64,000 nucleotides of DNA from Sphingobacteriaceae bacterium (GCA_947463785.1 CANHRG010000005.1:58196-122195), one strand, 5' to 3'; positions 51,890-61,961 are shown, counted from the stretch's first letter. Program-made: numbers and translations. The notes: generated from the letters alone by a model not told the origin.

Positions 51890-52612
51890 ATGTCTAAAAA
51901 AAGCATTTTCAAAGATTTAAGTTATAACGGAATCAATTCCTTAATCTCATGGGGCGCCTCTGTAGTAATCATTGGCTTGATGTTTAAACTCTTGCATTGG
52001 AAGGGTGGCGAATTGATGATCTCATTAGGTTTAATTACCGAGGCCATTTTGTTTTTCATCCTGGGTTTCCAGAAAACCTCTGCTGCCGACGAGCCAAGTG
52101 CAGGCACTATGGGTATTCCGGGTGTAGAATTAGACAAAGAATCTGTTGCAAAAATTGAAACAGGTCTTAAAAATTTTGCAGACAAAATTGCTACTATTTC
52201 AGCAGCAGCTGATGCCGCTACGGTAACCAATGAGTTCACTACAAAAGTAAAATCTGCTACCACCAGCTTCGATCAGCTGAGTATGGCATTTGAAAAAGCA
52301 AGTGCCAATTTGAAAGAAATGTCGAATACCAATATCGACTCAAAAGCATACCACGACCAGGTAAATAATTTAGCCAAAAACCTGGCGGCTTTGAATGCCG
52401 TTTACGAATTGGAGCTTCAAGACTCTAGCGCACACTTAAAATCGATGACCAAGTTTTATCACAACATGGCGCAAACCATGAATGATTTTACCGAATCGAT
52501 GGAAGATGCTAGACAGTTTAAAGAAGAAGTTGCCAAGCTGACTAAAAATTTAGCGGCATTAAATGCTATTTATGGCAACATGCTTACTGCCATGAATCAA
52601 CCCCGTAATTAA
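51890..52612 (+). CDS. gldL: T9SS/gliding motility inner membrane protein GldL
   Basis: GldL forms with GldM the proton-driven rotary motor of T9SS. The 240-residue product has two membrane helices near the N-terminus (ISWGASVVIIGLMFKLLHW and MISLGLITEAILFFILGF) separated by KGGE. The Lys and Glu in and next to the helices are those discussed for proton use in homologues. A long cytoplasmic helical region follows, with repeats of NLAKNLAALNAVYELEL and LTKNLAALNAIYGNML. It starts 33 bases after gldK and ends 28 before gldM. Confidence 0.95.
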   Translation: MSKKSIFKDLSYNGINSLISWGASVVIIGLMFKLLHWKGGELMISLGLITEAILFFILGFQKTSAADEPSAGTMGIPGVELDKESVAKIETGLKNFADKIATISAAADAATVTNEFTTKVKSATTSFDQLSMAFEKASANLKEMSNTNIDSKAYHDQVNNLAKNLAALNAVYELELQDSSAHLKSMTKFYHNMAQTMNDFTESMEDARQFKEEVAKLTKNLAALNAIYGNMLTAMNQPRN

Positions 52613-52640
52613 GTACTCAACCTCAAAACACAATTGACTA

Positions 52641-54173
52641 ATGGCGGGAGTTAAAGAAACACCAAGGCAGAAGATGATCGGCATTTTATATTTAGTGCTG
52701 CTAGGATTAGTGGCATTAAATGTAAGCGATTCTATTTTAGATGCCTTTAAAAATTTAACCGATAGTTTGAGCACTTCAACCCAAAACGTACAAGGAGGTG
52801 TTGATGCTACTTTTGCTTCCTTTGAGGCAACCAAGCTTAAAAATGAGCCTGAGCGTGCTCAACCTATTTACGAAAAGGCAAAGAAAGCCAGTAAGCTGAC
52901 TAAAGATCTCGAATCGTATGTTAATGAGCTTAAATCGACAATGACGACTGAGGGTGGGGGATACGATTCGGAGACTGGTGATTTGAAAAAACGAGATAAT
53001 TTGGATATTTCTTCCCGATTGATGATTAATGAGGGACGTGCCAAAGAATTAAAAAACCGGATTAACGATACCCGTGAAAAGTTAATCGCACTTTTAGATC
53101 CGAAACAACGAGACGGTGTAAGTTTTTCACTCACCGCAGTTGATCCTCCTGCAACAGGAATTTCACGTAAAACGTGGGAACAAGCAAATTTTGGAGATGG
53201 CATTCCGCTTACCGCAGCCATTACAGCCTTAACCAAAATTCAGGCCGACATTAAAAATGCCGAAGCCGAAATGGTAAAGAAGATTTTGGGTCAGATGGAT
53301 CAGGCGGTAGTTAACTTAGACCAGTTCGCTGCTGTGGCCGTGGCTCCAACCTCGTATATCATTCAAGGGCAACCCTATCAAGCAGAGGTTTTTCTTACGG
53401 CTTACGATTCAAAGTCAAATCCTTCCATTACCGTAAACGGATCTCCCATTGCGGTTAAAGACGGTAAAGGGGTTTATTCAATAACCACCAATCGTGAAGG
53501 CTTATTTAGTTGGTTTGCCACCATTCGTGTTCAGCAAACCGACGGAACGGTAAAAGAATACCGAACTGCCGAACAGAAATATCAGGTTTCGCGTCCTTCG
53601 GCTGTTGTATCTCCAGATAAGATGAATGTATTTTATGTGGGTGTAGCTAACCCTGTGTCTATTTCTGCACCGGGTATTGCTAAGGAAAATTTACGGGTAA
53701 GCATCACCGGAGGAAGTATTTCCGGTAGCAATGGTAAATACTCGGTAATGGTGAACACCGTTGGTCAGGCTACCGTTAATGTATCGGCACAACTTAATGG
53801 CAAAGTACAATCTATTGGATCAAGCAATTTCCGTGTGAAACGAATTCCGGATCCAAGAGCAAAATTTGCAGGTAAAACGGGTGGTAAAATGAGTTCGGTG
53901 GTGATTAAATCTCAGGATAATATTTTTGCGGTATTGGATGGATTTGATTTCGATGCGAAATTCTCCATTACCGGCTTTAGTTTAATAGTTGCCAAGCCAA
54001 GAGCCGATGTAATTGGTCCGCTACAAAGCAGTAGCAATGCCATTACCGGCAGTATGAAAGCTGCATTAAATTCGGTAGCTCCTGGTACCAGAGTAATTTT
54101 TGATAATATTTCAGCTGTCGGACCGGATGGTATACAACGCCAGTTAGACCCGATTGTGTTAACAGCAAACTAA
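52641..54173 (+). CDS. gldM: T9SS/gliding motility protein GldM
   Basis: GldM is the motor stalk: one N-terminal membrane helix (GILYLVLLGLVALNVSDSILDAF) inserts in the GldL ring, and four periplasmic domains reach the GldK/GldN ring. The 510-residue product begins MAGVKETPRQKMIGILYLVLL, the family opening. The helical D1 domain spans about residues 35-220; the beta domains D2-D4 follow, with YIIQGQPYQAEVFLTAYD near the start of D2. The C-terminal domain carries FDFDAKFSITGFSL. Length and order match family members. gldN follows seven bases later. Confidence 0.95.
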   Translation: MAGVKETPRQKMIGILYLVLLGLVALNVSDSILDAFKNLTDSLSTSTQNVQGGVDATFASFEATKLKNEPERAQPIYEKAKKASKLTKDLESYVNELKSTMTTEGGGYDSETGDLKKRDNLDISSRLMINEGRAKELKNRINDTREKLIALLDPKQRDGVSFSLTAVDPPATGISRKTWEQANFGDGIPLTAAITALTKIQADIKNAEAEMVKKILGQMDQAVVNLDQFAAVAVAPTSYIIQGQPYQAEVFLTAYDSKSNPSITVNGSPIAVKDGKGVYSITTNREGLFSWFATIRVQQTDGTVKEYRTAEQKYQVSRPSAVVSPDKMNVFYVGVANPVSISAPGIAKENLRVSITGGSISGSNGKYSVMVNTVGQATVNVSAQLNGKVQSIGSSNFRVKRIPDPRAKFAGKTGGKMSSVVIKSQDNIFAVLDGFDFDAKFSITGFSLIVAKPRADVIGPLQSSSNAITGSMKAALNSVAPGTRVIFDNISAVGPDGIQRQLDPIVLTAN

Positions 54174-54179
54174 TTGACC

Positions 54180-55124
54180 ATGAAAACGAGAATTTTGTCA
54201 TTTGTTTTGGTTTTAGGTAGCCTTCAGCTGGCTGCACAAAATGCCAATCGGAACAAAACCAATCAGAATAATGCGCAAAGCAATCCAGCAAAACAGCCTG
54301 CCGCTGTTCAGCAAGTTGCTCCTCAACCCGCTCCTCAGCCAAAGAAAAAAACGGTTGATCGCCCATTGGATGGTTATTATAAAAAAGACAATATTTTAAG
54401 TGCCAGAGTAACACCATATGCTCCCTTACGAGAGGCCGACGTATTTTTTAGCCGACGCATTTGGAGAGAAATTGATGTTCGCGAAAAAATGAACGAGGCA
54501 TTTGCTTCGCCAAAAGCACGTTTAATTGACATCATTATGGATGCGGTTACGGCCGGCGAATTGACCGCATACGATCCTACACCACGAAAAGAAGACCCTA
54601 ACGGTGATGCATTTTCAACGGTTTTTACTCCACAGCAAGCTTTTGCTCAATTTGCCGATAGCGTTTTGGTTCCTCAGTTTGATGCCGACGGGAACCAGAT
54701 TGGAGCAGAAAAGAAAGCCGGTGAATTCAATCCGGATAGCGTATTGAAATTCCGAATTAAAGAAGACTGGATTTTTGACAAACAGCGTTCAGTGTTTGAA
54801 CCGCGAATTATTGGCATTGCACCCATGGTACGTAAACAAGCTGCCGGTGAAACTTTTGAAGATCAGCCGGCGTTTTGGATCTACTTCCCGGAAGTGAGCC
54901 AAATTTTAGTAACCAAAGAAGTAGCCAACAGACACAACGATGCTTCGAGTTTAACCTACGACGATGTATTTATGAAGCGCCTGTTCTCGAGTTATATTGT
55001 TAAAGAGTCGAACGATAAGGATCAGCGGATCAAGGATTATGCCCAGGGTATCGATCGTCTCCATGAATCTGAACGAATTAAAAAGGCTTTGCTCGACTTT
55101 GAGCACGATTTGTGGTCGTATTAA
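54180..55124 (+). CDS. gldN: T9SS/gliding motility protein GldN
   Basis: GldN is the periplasmic partner of GldK in the T9SS ring. The 314-residue product (ATG 54180) has a signal peptide (ending LQLAAQ) and an Asn/Gln/Pro-rich linker up to about residue 60. The conserved domain follows, with DADVFFSRRIWREIDVREKMN-like wording (here EADVFFSRRIWREIDVREK), FRIKEDWIFDKQRSVFEPRIIGIAP and FWIYFPEVSQIL. It ends LDFEHDLWSY, as in homologues. A strong hairpin terminator follows directly and separates it from the convergent uvrC. Confidence 0.95.
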   Translation: MKTRILSFVLVLGSLQLAAQNANRNKTNQNNAQSNPAKQPAAVQQVAPQPAPQPKKKTVDRPLDGYYKKDNILSARVTPYAPLREADVFFSRRIWREIDVREKMNEAFASPKARLIDIIMDAVTAGELTAYDPTPRKEDPNGDAFSTVFTPQQAFAQFADSVLVPQFDADGNQIGAEKKAGEFNPDSVLKFRIKEDWIFDKQRSVFEPRIIGIAPMVRKQAAGETFEDQPAFWIYFPEVSQILVTKEVANRHNDASSLTYDDVFMKRLFSSYIVKESNDKDQRIKDYAQGIDRLHESERIKKALLDFEHDLWSY

Positions 55125-55133
55125 TAGTTTAGA

Positions 55134-55156
55134 GGCTCCACACTGGAGCCTTTTTT
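55134..55156. terminator. Intrinsic terminator after gldN
   Basis: Stem GGCTCCA (55134-55140) / TGGAGCC (55144-55150) with loop CAC is followed by six T (55151-55156). It closes the gldKLMN operon. The stem can also stop transcripts of the convergent uvrC, although the reverse side lacks a strong T run. Confidence 0.85.
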
Positions 55157-56957
55157 ATTGCTTAAAATAATCCTGAAGTGCTCTCAACTGTTTGGTATTT
55201 AGCACTTCTTGCAATTCCTTTGCTGAGGCTTCTTTGATTTTCTTTACCGATTTAAACTGGCGTAATAGTTTATCGGCTGTGGTTTTCCCGATGCCCTCAA
55301 TTTGCTCTAACTCGGTAACTAAGGTTCCCTGATCACGTTTTTTACGGTGGAAAGTAATCCCGAACCGGTGTGCCTCATCACGTAGCTGCTGGATAATTCG
55401 TAAACTCTCCGATTTTTTATCCAGATACAACGGATAGGGATCACCGGGATAGTACAATTCTTCCAGACGTTTGGCGATACCAATAGCAGTAAGTTGTTTC
55501 TCAATGCCTAATTTCTTCAAACTGGTTAAGGCGGCCCCCAATTGGCCTTTACCTCCATCAATAACAACCAATTGCGGCAGGTTTTCGCCTTCATCCAACA
55601 TTCTGTGGTAGCGGCGGTAAACAGCCTCCTCCATGGTGGCAAAATCATTGGGTCCCTCAACGGTTTTAACATTAAAATGCCGGTAATCTTTTTTCGAAGG
55701 CTTGGCATCTTTAAACACCACAATGGCCGAAACCGGATATTTGCCCTGAAAGTTGGAGTTGTCAAAGCATTCAATGTGTCGCGGTAGCTGATTAAGACGC
55801 AAATCTTTCATCATCTGGTTCAGAATTCGCTCCGTTTTAACTTCCGGATTTAATTTCTCGTATTGATCCAAACGCTCCCGTTTAAAGTACAGCACATTCT
55901 TTTGAGATAATTCAAGCAGTTTTTTCTTTTCACCCAATTTGGGAACCACAAAATGAATCCCCGGGTCATTCACATCCAGCTCAAAGGGAACAATAATTTC
56001 TTTGGATTGACTATTGAACCGGTTTCTGAAATCGGAAATAGCGATACTCAACAACTCTTCATCGCTCTCGTCTAACCGCTTTTTAAGTTCAATAGTTTGT
56101 GTTTGGATAATGCTGCCATTCATCACCTTCAAATAGTTCACAAAAGCATACGAAGCTTCAGAAGCAATACTGAACACATCTACATTGGTGATGGAGCTGT
56201 TCACAACCGTTGATTTGCTTTGGTAGCCTTCCAGATTATCCAGTTTTTCTTTTAGCTGATGCGCCAATTCGAAGTCCATTTTTGCGGCTGCATTCGACAT
56301 TTCTTGCTTCAGTTTTTTAATTACAGATCCGATTTTTCCGTTTAGGATGTCTTTAATATCCTCAATGGTTTCTTGGTAATCGACTTCTGTTTGAAAAGCC
56401 TGGCAGGGGCCTTTACAATTCCCAATCTGGTATTCCAAACACACTTTAAATTTCCCGGCAGCAATGTTAGTCTGGCTAAGCGGCAAGCTGCAGGTCCTGA
56501 GCGGGTAAATTTCTTTGATGAGTCCCAAAATCGTATACATCATTGAAACCGATGCATAAGGTCCGAAATAGGTTGAACCGTCTTTGATGACCTTGCGGGT
56601 AGTAAATACCCGAGGGAATGGCTCGTTTTTGATGACAATCCATGGATAGGTTTTATCGTCTTTGAGCAGCACATTGTATCGGGGTTGATGCTTTTTAATC
56701 AAGCTGTTCTCTAACAACCAAGCATCAATTTCGCTATCCACGAGTGTAAACGTGATTTTACGAATTTTACTAACCAAAACCCGGGTTTTGGCATTTAAGC
56801 GTTGGGCATCGTTGGTAAAATACGAACTAACCCTGTTTTTTAGATTTTTAGCCTTCCCGATGTAAATCAAATCGCCAGCCTCATTCCAAAACTGATACAC
56901 GCCGGGCTTCCCAGGCAGTGTTTTCAGATAGGATTGATAATCAAAAAGCTCGCTCAT
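55155..56957 (-). CDS. uvrC: Excinuclease ABC subunit C (UvrC)
   Basis: UvrC makes both incisions in nucleotide excision repair. The 600-residue product has the GIY-YIG nuclease (KPGVYQFWNEAGDLIYIGKAKNLKNRVSSYF, residues 15-45) and a Cys-containing linker (KVCLEYQIGNCKGPCQ). A UVR domain binds UvrB (NAAAKMDFELAHQLKEKLDNL), followed by the RNase H-like nuclease domain (IECFDNSNFQGKYPVSAIVVF, LVVIDGGKGQL, RDEAHRFGITFHRKKR). A C-terminal helix-hairpin-helix (LEQIEGIGKTTADKLLRQF) closes it. It is the last gene of a minus-strand run, 42 bases after the penicillin-binding protein. Confidence 0.97.
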   Translation of the reverse strand: MSELFDYQSYLKTLPGKPGVYQFWNEAGDLIYIGKAKNLKNRVSSYFTNDAQRLNAKTRVLVSKIRKITFTLVDSEIDAWLLENSLIKKHQPRYNVLLKDDKTYPWIVIKNEPFPRVFTTRKVIKDGSTYFGPYASVSMMYTILGLIKEIYPLRTCSLPLSQTNIAAGKFKVCLEYQIGNCKGPCQAFQTEVDYQETIEDIKDILNGKIGSVIKKLKQEMSNAAAKMDFELAHQLKEKLDNLEGYQSKSTVVNSSITNVDVFSIASEASYAFVNYLKVMNGSIIQTQTIELKKRLDESDEELLSIAISDFRNRFNSQSKEIIVPFELDVNDPGIHFVVPKLGEKKKLLELSQKNVLYFKRERLDQYEKLNPEVKTERILNQMMKDLRLNQLPRHIECFDNSNFQGKYPVSAIVVFKDAKPSKKDYRHFNVKTVEGPNDFATMEEAVYRRYHRMLDEGENLPQLVVIDGGKGQLGAALTSLKKLGIEKQLTAIGIAKRLEELYYPGDPYPLYLDKKSESLRIIQQLRDEAHRFGITFHRKKRDQGTLVTELEQIEGIGKTTADKLLRQFKSVKKIKEASAKELQEVLNTKQLRALQDYFKQ

Positions 56958-56999
56958 GACGGTTGGTGCTCAAAAGGCGGAATAATTCCATTAAAACCC

Positions 57000-59198
57000 C
57001 TAGTTCTGTTGCATGTTTTGCGACTGCTCTTGCTGGTTGTAGGCATCGCAATCCCAGGTTACGGTTAGCTCTCCTTTTGGGGGTTCAAAATCGCCCTTGC
57101 TGTAATGTAATTTCGGATCAGCGTATACTTTCTTCATAAACAAACCAAAAATAGGCAGGGCAGAGTTCGCCCCTTCACCTTGGTTGGTAGAGAAAAAGTG
57201 AATAGCCCGGTCTTCGCAACCCGTCCATGCACCGGCTACCAATTGCGGAGTAATACCCATGAACCAGCCATCGGAGTTGTTCTGCGTAGTTCCGGTTTTG
57301 CCTCCAATTGGATTGCTTAAGCCGTATTTATAGCGCAAGCGTGAACCGGTTCCGTTCTCAACCACTCCTTTCAGCATTTGAGTCATGATGTAAGCAGTCT
57401 GTTCATTTAAGGCCAGAACTACTTTGGGTTTACGCTCGTACAACACGTTTCCATTTTTATCCTCGATGCGAAGTAAATACGTAGGTTCTGTCCAAATTCC
57501 GTGATTTACAAAGGCTGAATAGGCACCAACCATGTCGTATACCGAAGCGTCAAATGTACCTAAGCAGATGGATGGATAGGCAGGCACCTCACTGGTAATA
57601 CCCATTTTTTTGATTAGGGTAGACACAGCGGTAGCGCCCACTTGTTTCATCATGTAAGCGGTTACATAGTTTTGTGAATAGGCCAGTGCGGTTTTCAACG
57701 TAATGCTTCCCGGTAGGGGTTTATTGGCATTGGGTGCCCATCCCTCTATATCAACAGGTTCGTTAGGCACAACCATGCAGGGTGAGTATCCATTGTCAAT
57801 AGCCACAGCATAGGTAAATGGTTTTGCAGTTGAACCAACCTGACGGGTTCCCATTTTTACCTGATCGTATTTGAAATGTTCAAAATTTGTTCCTCCAACC
57901 CAGGCTCTTACATAACCGGTTTGAGGTTCCATGGCCATAAACGAGTTCCGTAATATCAGTTTGTAATACCTGATGGAATCGATGGGTTTCATTAAGGTGT
58001 CGATATCGCCTTTCCAGCTAAAAACAGTCATTTTAGTTGGCGTATTGAAATCGCGTAGAATCTCATCCTCGGTTTTGCCTTCGGCGCTTAACTGGCGGTA
58101 ACGATCGGAACGCTTCATGCCTTGGTCTAGCAATTGCTGAAAATCCTTGAAAGGGTCTTTGCGTCCTTTCCATTGCGCATTGAACTGCTTTTGCAATTCT
58201 TGCATGTATTCTTTCTGTGCTTCTTCAGCATAGTTTTGCATGCTGGCGTTTAGCGTAGTGTATATTTTTAATCCATCCCTATCTAAGTCATAAGGAGTGC
58301 CATCGGCTTTTGTAATGGATTGCTCTTCGAAAATATCTTGTATTTCTTTTTTGAGCATGGCCCGGAAATAGGGTGCAGGACCTACATTATAGGTAGAAGG
58401 ATTAAAATCGAGGTTTAATGGTGTTTGTTGATAGGTCTCCGTTTCCTCATCGCCCAAAAAACCTGCTTTTCTCATGTTATCAAGTACGGTGTTCCGACGT
58501 GCCAGTGCCCGATCTGGATTTCGGGTTGGGGAGTATAAGGATGGCCCCTTGAGCATGCCAATCAGAACGGCTGCTTGTGCCGGATTGAGCTTATCGGGTG
58601 TGGTATTGAAATACGTTCTGGCGGCTGATTTAATTCCAAAGGTATTGTAAGCACCAAAATCTACTGTGTTGAGGTAAATGGTGATGATTTCTTCTTTCGT
58701 ATAATTTCGTTCTAGCTTCACTGCAATAATCCATTCCTGAAGTTTTTGGATGATTCGTTTTACCGGATTTTTGGCCCGTTCAGAAAATAAATTCAAGGCC
58801 AATTGTTGGGTGATGGTACTGGCACCTTGTTTTTTACCAATCAGGTTGTAGAAAATGATGGTAAACGTTCGTCTAAAATCGATGCCTGAATGACTATAAA
58901 AGCGAATATCCTCGGTAGAAATCAAGGCATTAATCACATTGGGTGAGATGTCTTCGTAGCGCACATTCGACCTGTTTTGTACGTAATAGGTCCCTAAAAC
59001 CACATTGTCTTCCGAGATAATTTCAGAAGCCAGGTTGCTTTTGGGGTTTTCCAAATCCCGGAAGGAAGGTAACTTCCCAAATAAACCCAAGCCAATGCTT
59101 AGGATAAAAATGGCTGCAAACGCCACACCGCCGATGATGATTTTCCAAAATAAGGAGGTATAACGTTGTAGTTCTTCGCGACCTAATGTTTCTTTCAT
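57000..59198 (-). CDS. Class A penicillin-binding protein (PBP1A-like transglycosylase/transpeptidase)
   Basis: The 732-residue bifunctional enzyme has a short cytoplasmic start, one membrane helix (IIIGGVAFAAIFILSIGLGLFG), a GT51 transglycosylase and a transpeptidase. The GT51 part shows NALISTEDIRFYSHSGID, GASTITQQLALNLF and KEEIITIYLNTVDFG. The transpeptidase shows the active-site Ser in GSTAKPFTYA, SQNYV and KTGTTQNNSDGWF. It polymerises and crosslinks peptidoglycan. It lies ten bases after the SprE/PorW-like gene and before uvrC. The family call is firm; the exact symbol (mrcA or ponA) is a matter of naming. Confidence 0.94.
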   Translation of the reverse strand: MKETLGREELQRYTSLFWKIIIGGVAFAAIFILSIGLGLFGKLPSFRDLENPKSNLASEIISEDNVVLGTYYVQNRSNVRYEDISPNVINALISTEDIRFYSHSGIDFRRTFTIIFYNLIGKKQGASTITQQLALNLFSERAKNPVKRIIQKLQEWIIAVKLERNYTKEEIITIYLNTVDFGAYNTFGIKSAARTYFNTTPDKLNPAQAAVLIGMLKGPSLYSPTRNPDRALARRNTVLDNMRKAGFLGDEETETYQQTPLNLDFNPSTYNVGPAPYFRAMLKKEIQDIFEEQSITKADGTPYDLDRDGLKIYTTLNASMQNYAEEAQKEYMQELQKQFNAQWKGRKDPFKDFQQLLDQGMKRSDRYRQLSAEGKTEDEILRDFNTPTKMTVFSWKGDIDTLMKPIDSIRYYKLILRNSFMAMEPQTGYVRAWVGGTNFEHFKYDQVKMGTRQVGSTAKPFTYAVAIDNGYSPCMVVPNEPVDIEGWAPNANKPLPGSITLKTALAYSQNYVTAYMMKQVGATAVSTLIKKMGITSEVPAYPSICLGTFDASVYDMVGAYSAFVNHGIWTEPTYLLRIEDKNGNVLYERKPKVVLALNEQTAYIMTQMLKGVVENGTGSRLRYKYGLSNPIGGKTGTTQNNSDGWFMGITPQLVAGAWTGCEDRAIHFFSTNQGEGANSALPIFGLFMKKVYADPKLHYSKGDFEPPKGELTVTWDCDAYNQQEQSQNMQQN

Positions 59199-59208
59199 GT
59201 TTTAAACG

Positions 59209-61932
59209 CTATTGATAATTCTCTTTATAAAATATCAAGTATTGATCCAGAATTTCTTTTTTGGTCAACTTGTCTAGGTTTGACTTGGTGATGATAAACA
59301 AACTGTATTGGTTGGCCGGTATTTTCATAATTTCTCCCATCAATGGCAGAATATTGATTTCATATTCTTTTGCACTTTCACGACTGCCAAATTCACCAAT
59401 AAATATCAGCTGATTTTCATTATTTACATCTTTTAACTGGTGTTTTATACCGCCATCTGGGAAATTTGCCCGATTGAATTGCCCGATTCCAAAACGGGAA
59501 GAGCTTAAGTTGACCGATGGGTCTGCCACGTTAACTACCACATAATAATGCGTTGCGTCGGCCAGGTCGAACAAGGAATTTTTTGAATTGACTTGTGTTT
59601 TCGGACTCTCGGCAGGGGTTTCATTCTTTTTGGCAGTTTCTCCCCCAGCGTTTGTTTTTGCTGTTTTGCCTTCAGCGAGAATTGATTCTAGTTCGTGGGC
59701 CCAAATCAGATTGTCCGGACTCTTGTCAACCAAAACGACTAATCGTGATGAGAGTTGTTTTCTGTTTTTTTCAATAAACTCCAGGTAGTATTTAATAAGG
59801 GGTGTAATCAGTTTATCTTCAGGAAATTCTTTTACAATTGCCTGTAAAGCCGCCTCAAAAGGCTTTAAACTTTGCTGATGCCCGGCTGAAATAGCTTTGA
59901 GATAAGCAATTTGTGCCGATAATCGGTTTTTACCGAATTCAACTTCAAATTCACGAATGCAGTTTAACACATCCTTGTAGTTCTTTTTAGCAAACTCATC
60001 GAAAATCTGATTGTACGATCTTCCTAAAGCAAGGTCTTTTTCGTCTTGCTTTTGGCTGAATTCCGGATCAATAATCACTTTAGCGAATGCCGAATTCGGA
60101 TGCTCTGCCAGTATTTTTTGTTTATACGCTTCAGATTTTACGCTATCACTGTTGGTGTATAAACGGTATAAATTATAATACACCGCAGCTCGATTGCTGT
60201 ATTCAGGGAATCGATGCAACAGGGTTTCAAATGATTTGATGGATTCCTGAGGATCGTTGAAAACTTCACGGTAAAAATCTCCAAGTTCAAAGTACGCATT
60301 AGCAATTCTAAGATTAGATGCCATTAGTTTATCCGAATTGTTGGGCAATCGGAACAGGTAGTTATTTTTTAGTTCCTCGCCTGATTCTATTGTGTTAGTG
60401 CCGGATTCCTGGCTTGGTTGTGTATTTGCAATCTCAGTTTTCGCTTGATTTGCAACAGTGGTTTCCAAAGATATTTTCTGGCTTCTTCTCCAGTCGTCTT
60501 CCAGCTTCCGATTTCCCCATCTTCGTTTGAAATCAGAAAAACCCTGACTTAAGGCAGCACTATTGTTAAAATAAAAGGTGCTTCCTTTAGTATTGGAATT
60601 TTCCTGATCCGGGTTAAGCGCAATATCGCTAATGCCTTTAAGGTTACCTGTTTGCTGTACTTGTGTCTGTTTGAGTTTTCGCTCAACCAATTGATTAATT
60701 TTGAACGCTCTTTCTTTTTCTGGAAGAGATGCCAAATGCTGTAAGGTATCTTCTTCAGCAATAATAATTAGGTTTTTGGCAATTAAATCCAGGTTTTGTG
60801 ACTTCCTTCTTATCGTTTCGTATTCCGGATAACTTGGCGGGAGTGCCATCAAGGTGCTGTCTAGGTATTTTTTAGACTGCACATAATCTGCTTGTTTGAA
60901 ATAAATATCTGATAATGCTAAATAAGACAATCCTCGTTGTTCCATGTTTCTGGAACCCTCACGTATAGCGATAGTGTAATTTTCGATTGCCTTATCGACG
61001 GATTGTTTGGTCTCGAAGTTTCGAGCAATTTGATAATAAATTTGATCGGTCAGCTCTTTATTTTTCTCATCTTTCAACAATGTCCTCAATTTTGCTTCCT
61101 TGTCGAGCTTCTCGCCAATTTGTTCTTCTTCAATGGCAATGCGATTTAGGTTTGCATTGAAAGCCATCTCAAACGGAGCATTACTTTTTACAATAGAGGT
61201 AAACTGTTTGTAGGCCAGCTCCGGATGTTGATTAATTACTTCAAGTTGTCCGGAAAGATAAGTCCAGTAAAGTTTTTGCTTTTTATTTTTTGATGTACCG
61301 ATTGCTTTAGTTAAAAGCAAGCTGGCATCTTTAAACTCATTGGCGTAGATGTGCAGCTGAGCCCTTGCTGCAAAACTCTCTGCTGCCATTTTTTTTGAGT
61401 TTTTTACATAGTTCAATGCAGTGTCAAGACTTGCTTGTGCCTGGTCAAATCGTTTCAACTGCATCAATGATCGAGATTTCCATACCAATGCCGCTTGTCT
61501 TATCTCTTTTGATTTGGGATAATTCTGATACACGTAATCGAAAAACTCTACGGCATTATAGAAATCAGCTTTAAGATGGTTGGCAATACCAATCAATAAA
61601 TAAGCGTCATCAACATAATTACTTTTAGATTTCTCGTTGGCGACAACATTCGCTTTAGCGATAGCTTCTTCCAGCTTTTTAGATGCCGTCTCAGTAGTTT
61701 TAGGTTCTGGTTCTATGAAGACGGGAATCAGCCGATTGTATTTGTACTTATAACTAGACTGCAGGTCTGTTTCATGGGTTTTAATCAGTTCGCGGGCATT
61801 AAATAAGACATTGTAGCGTGCAGTTAGATTTTGCATAACCCTATTGCTGCTTCCTCCTTCTTGAGCATAACTTGTCCAAGGAAAGAAAAGCGAAACGAAA
61901 AGTAAAATGAGAAATGGGATCGTTTTTTTCAA
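59209..61932 (-). CDS. T9SS accessory SprE/PorW-like tetratricopeptide protein (TTG start)
   Basis: The 907-residue protein is a TPR-rich periplasmic protein of the SprE/PorW family, which links T9SS outer-membrane parts to the motor. The family opening is seen as VMQNLTARYNVLFNARELI, then many TPR helices (DDAYLLIGIANHLKADFYNAVEFFDYVYQNYP, AIENYTIAIREGS, ELGDFYREVFNDPQESIKSFETLLHRFPEYSN). A C-terminal SPOR-like or alpha-beta domain follows (HYYVVVNVADPSVNL, FIGEFGSRESAKEYEINILPLMGEI). I chose TTG 61932: it gives a clean signal peptide (KKTIPFLILLFVSLFFPWTSYAQ), and a -7 box covers the upstream ATG at 61965. Unlike known SprE/PorW lipoproteins, it has no lipobox Cys. Confidence 0.8.
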   Translation of the reverse strand: MKKTIPFLILLFVSLFFPWTSYAQEGGSSNRVMQNLTARYNVLFNARELIKTHETDLQSSYKYKYNRLIPVFIEPEPKTTETASKKLEEAIAKANVVANEKSKSNYVDDAYLLIGIANHLKADFYNAVEFFDYVYQNYPKSKEIRQAALVWKSRSLMQLKRFDQAQASLDTALNYVKNSKKMAAESFAARAQLHIYANEFKDASLLLTKAIGTSKNKKQKLYWTYLSGQLEVINQHPELAYKQFTSIVKSNAPFEMAFNANLNRIAIEEEQIGEKLDKEAKLRTLLKDEKNKELTDQIYYQIARNFETKQSVDKAIENYTIAIREGSRNMEQRGLSYLALSDIYFKQADYVQSKKYLDSTLMALPPSYPEYETIRRKSQNLDLIAKNLIIIAEEDTLQHLASLPEKERAFKINQLVERKLKQTQVQQTGNLKGISDIALNPDQENSNTKGSTFYFNNSAALSQGFSDFKRRWGNRKLEDDWRRSQKISLETTVANQAKTEIANTQPSQESGTNTIESGEELKNNYLFRLPNNSDKLMASNLRIANAYFELGDFYREVFNDPQESIKSFETLLHRFPEYSNRAAVYYNLYRLYTNSDSVKSEAYKQKILAEHPNSAFAKVIIDPEFSQKQDEKDLALGRSYNQIFDEFAKKNYKDVLNCIREFEVEFGKNRLSAQIAYLKAISAGHQQSLKPFEAALQAIVKEFPEDKLITPLIKYYLEFIEKNRKQLSSRLVVLVDKSPDNLIWAHELESILAEGKTAKTNAGGETAKKNETPAESPKTQVNSKNSLFDLADATHYYVVVNVADPSVNLSSSRFGIGQFNRANFPDGGIKHQLKDVNNENQLIFIGEFGSRESAKEYEINILPLMGEIMKIPANQYSLFIITKSNLDKLTKKEILDQYLIFYKENYQ

Positions 61933-61953
61933 GGCTAACGTATCGTAACTCAA

Positions 61954-61961
61954 CAAAAATA
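61954..61961 (-). promoter_or_regulatory. Promoter -7 box (TATTTTTG) of the sprE-like/pbp/uvrC run
   Basis: A perfect TAnnTTTG on the minus strand ends 21 bases before the TTG start at 61932. It overlaps the first codons of the alternative frame from ATG 61965, so that ATG would not be in the transcript. Confidence 0.5.
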
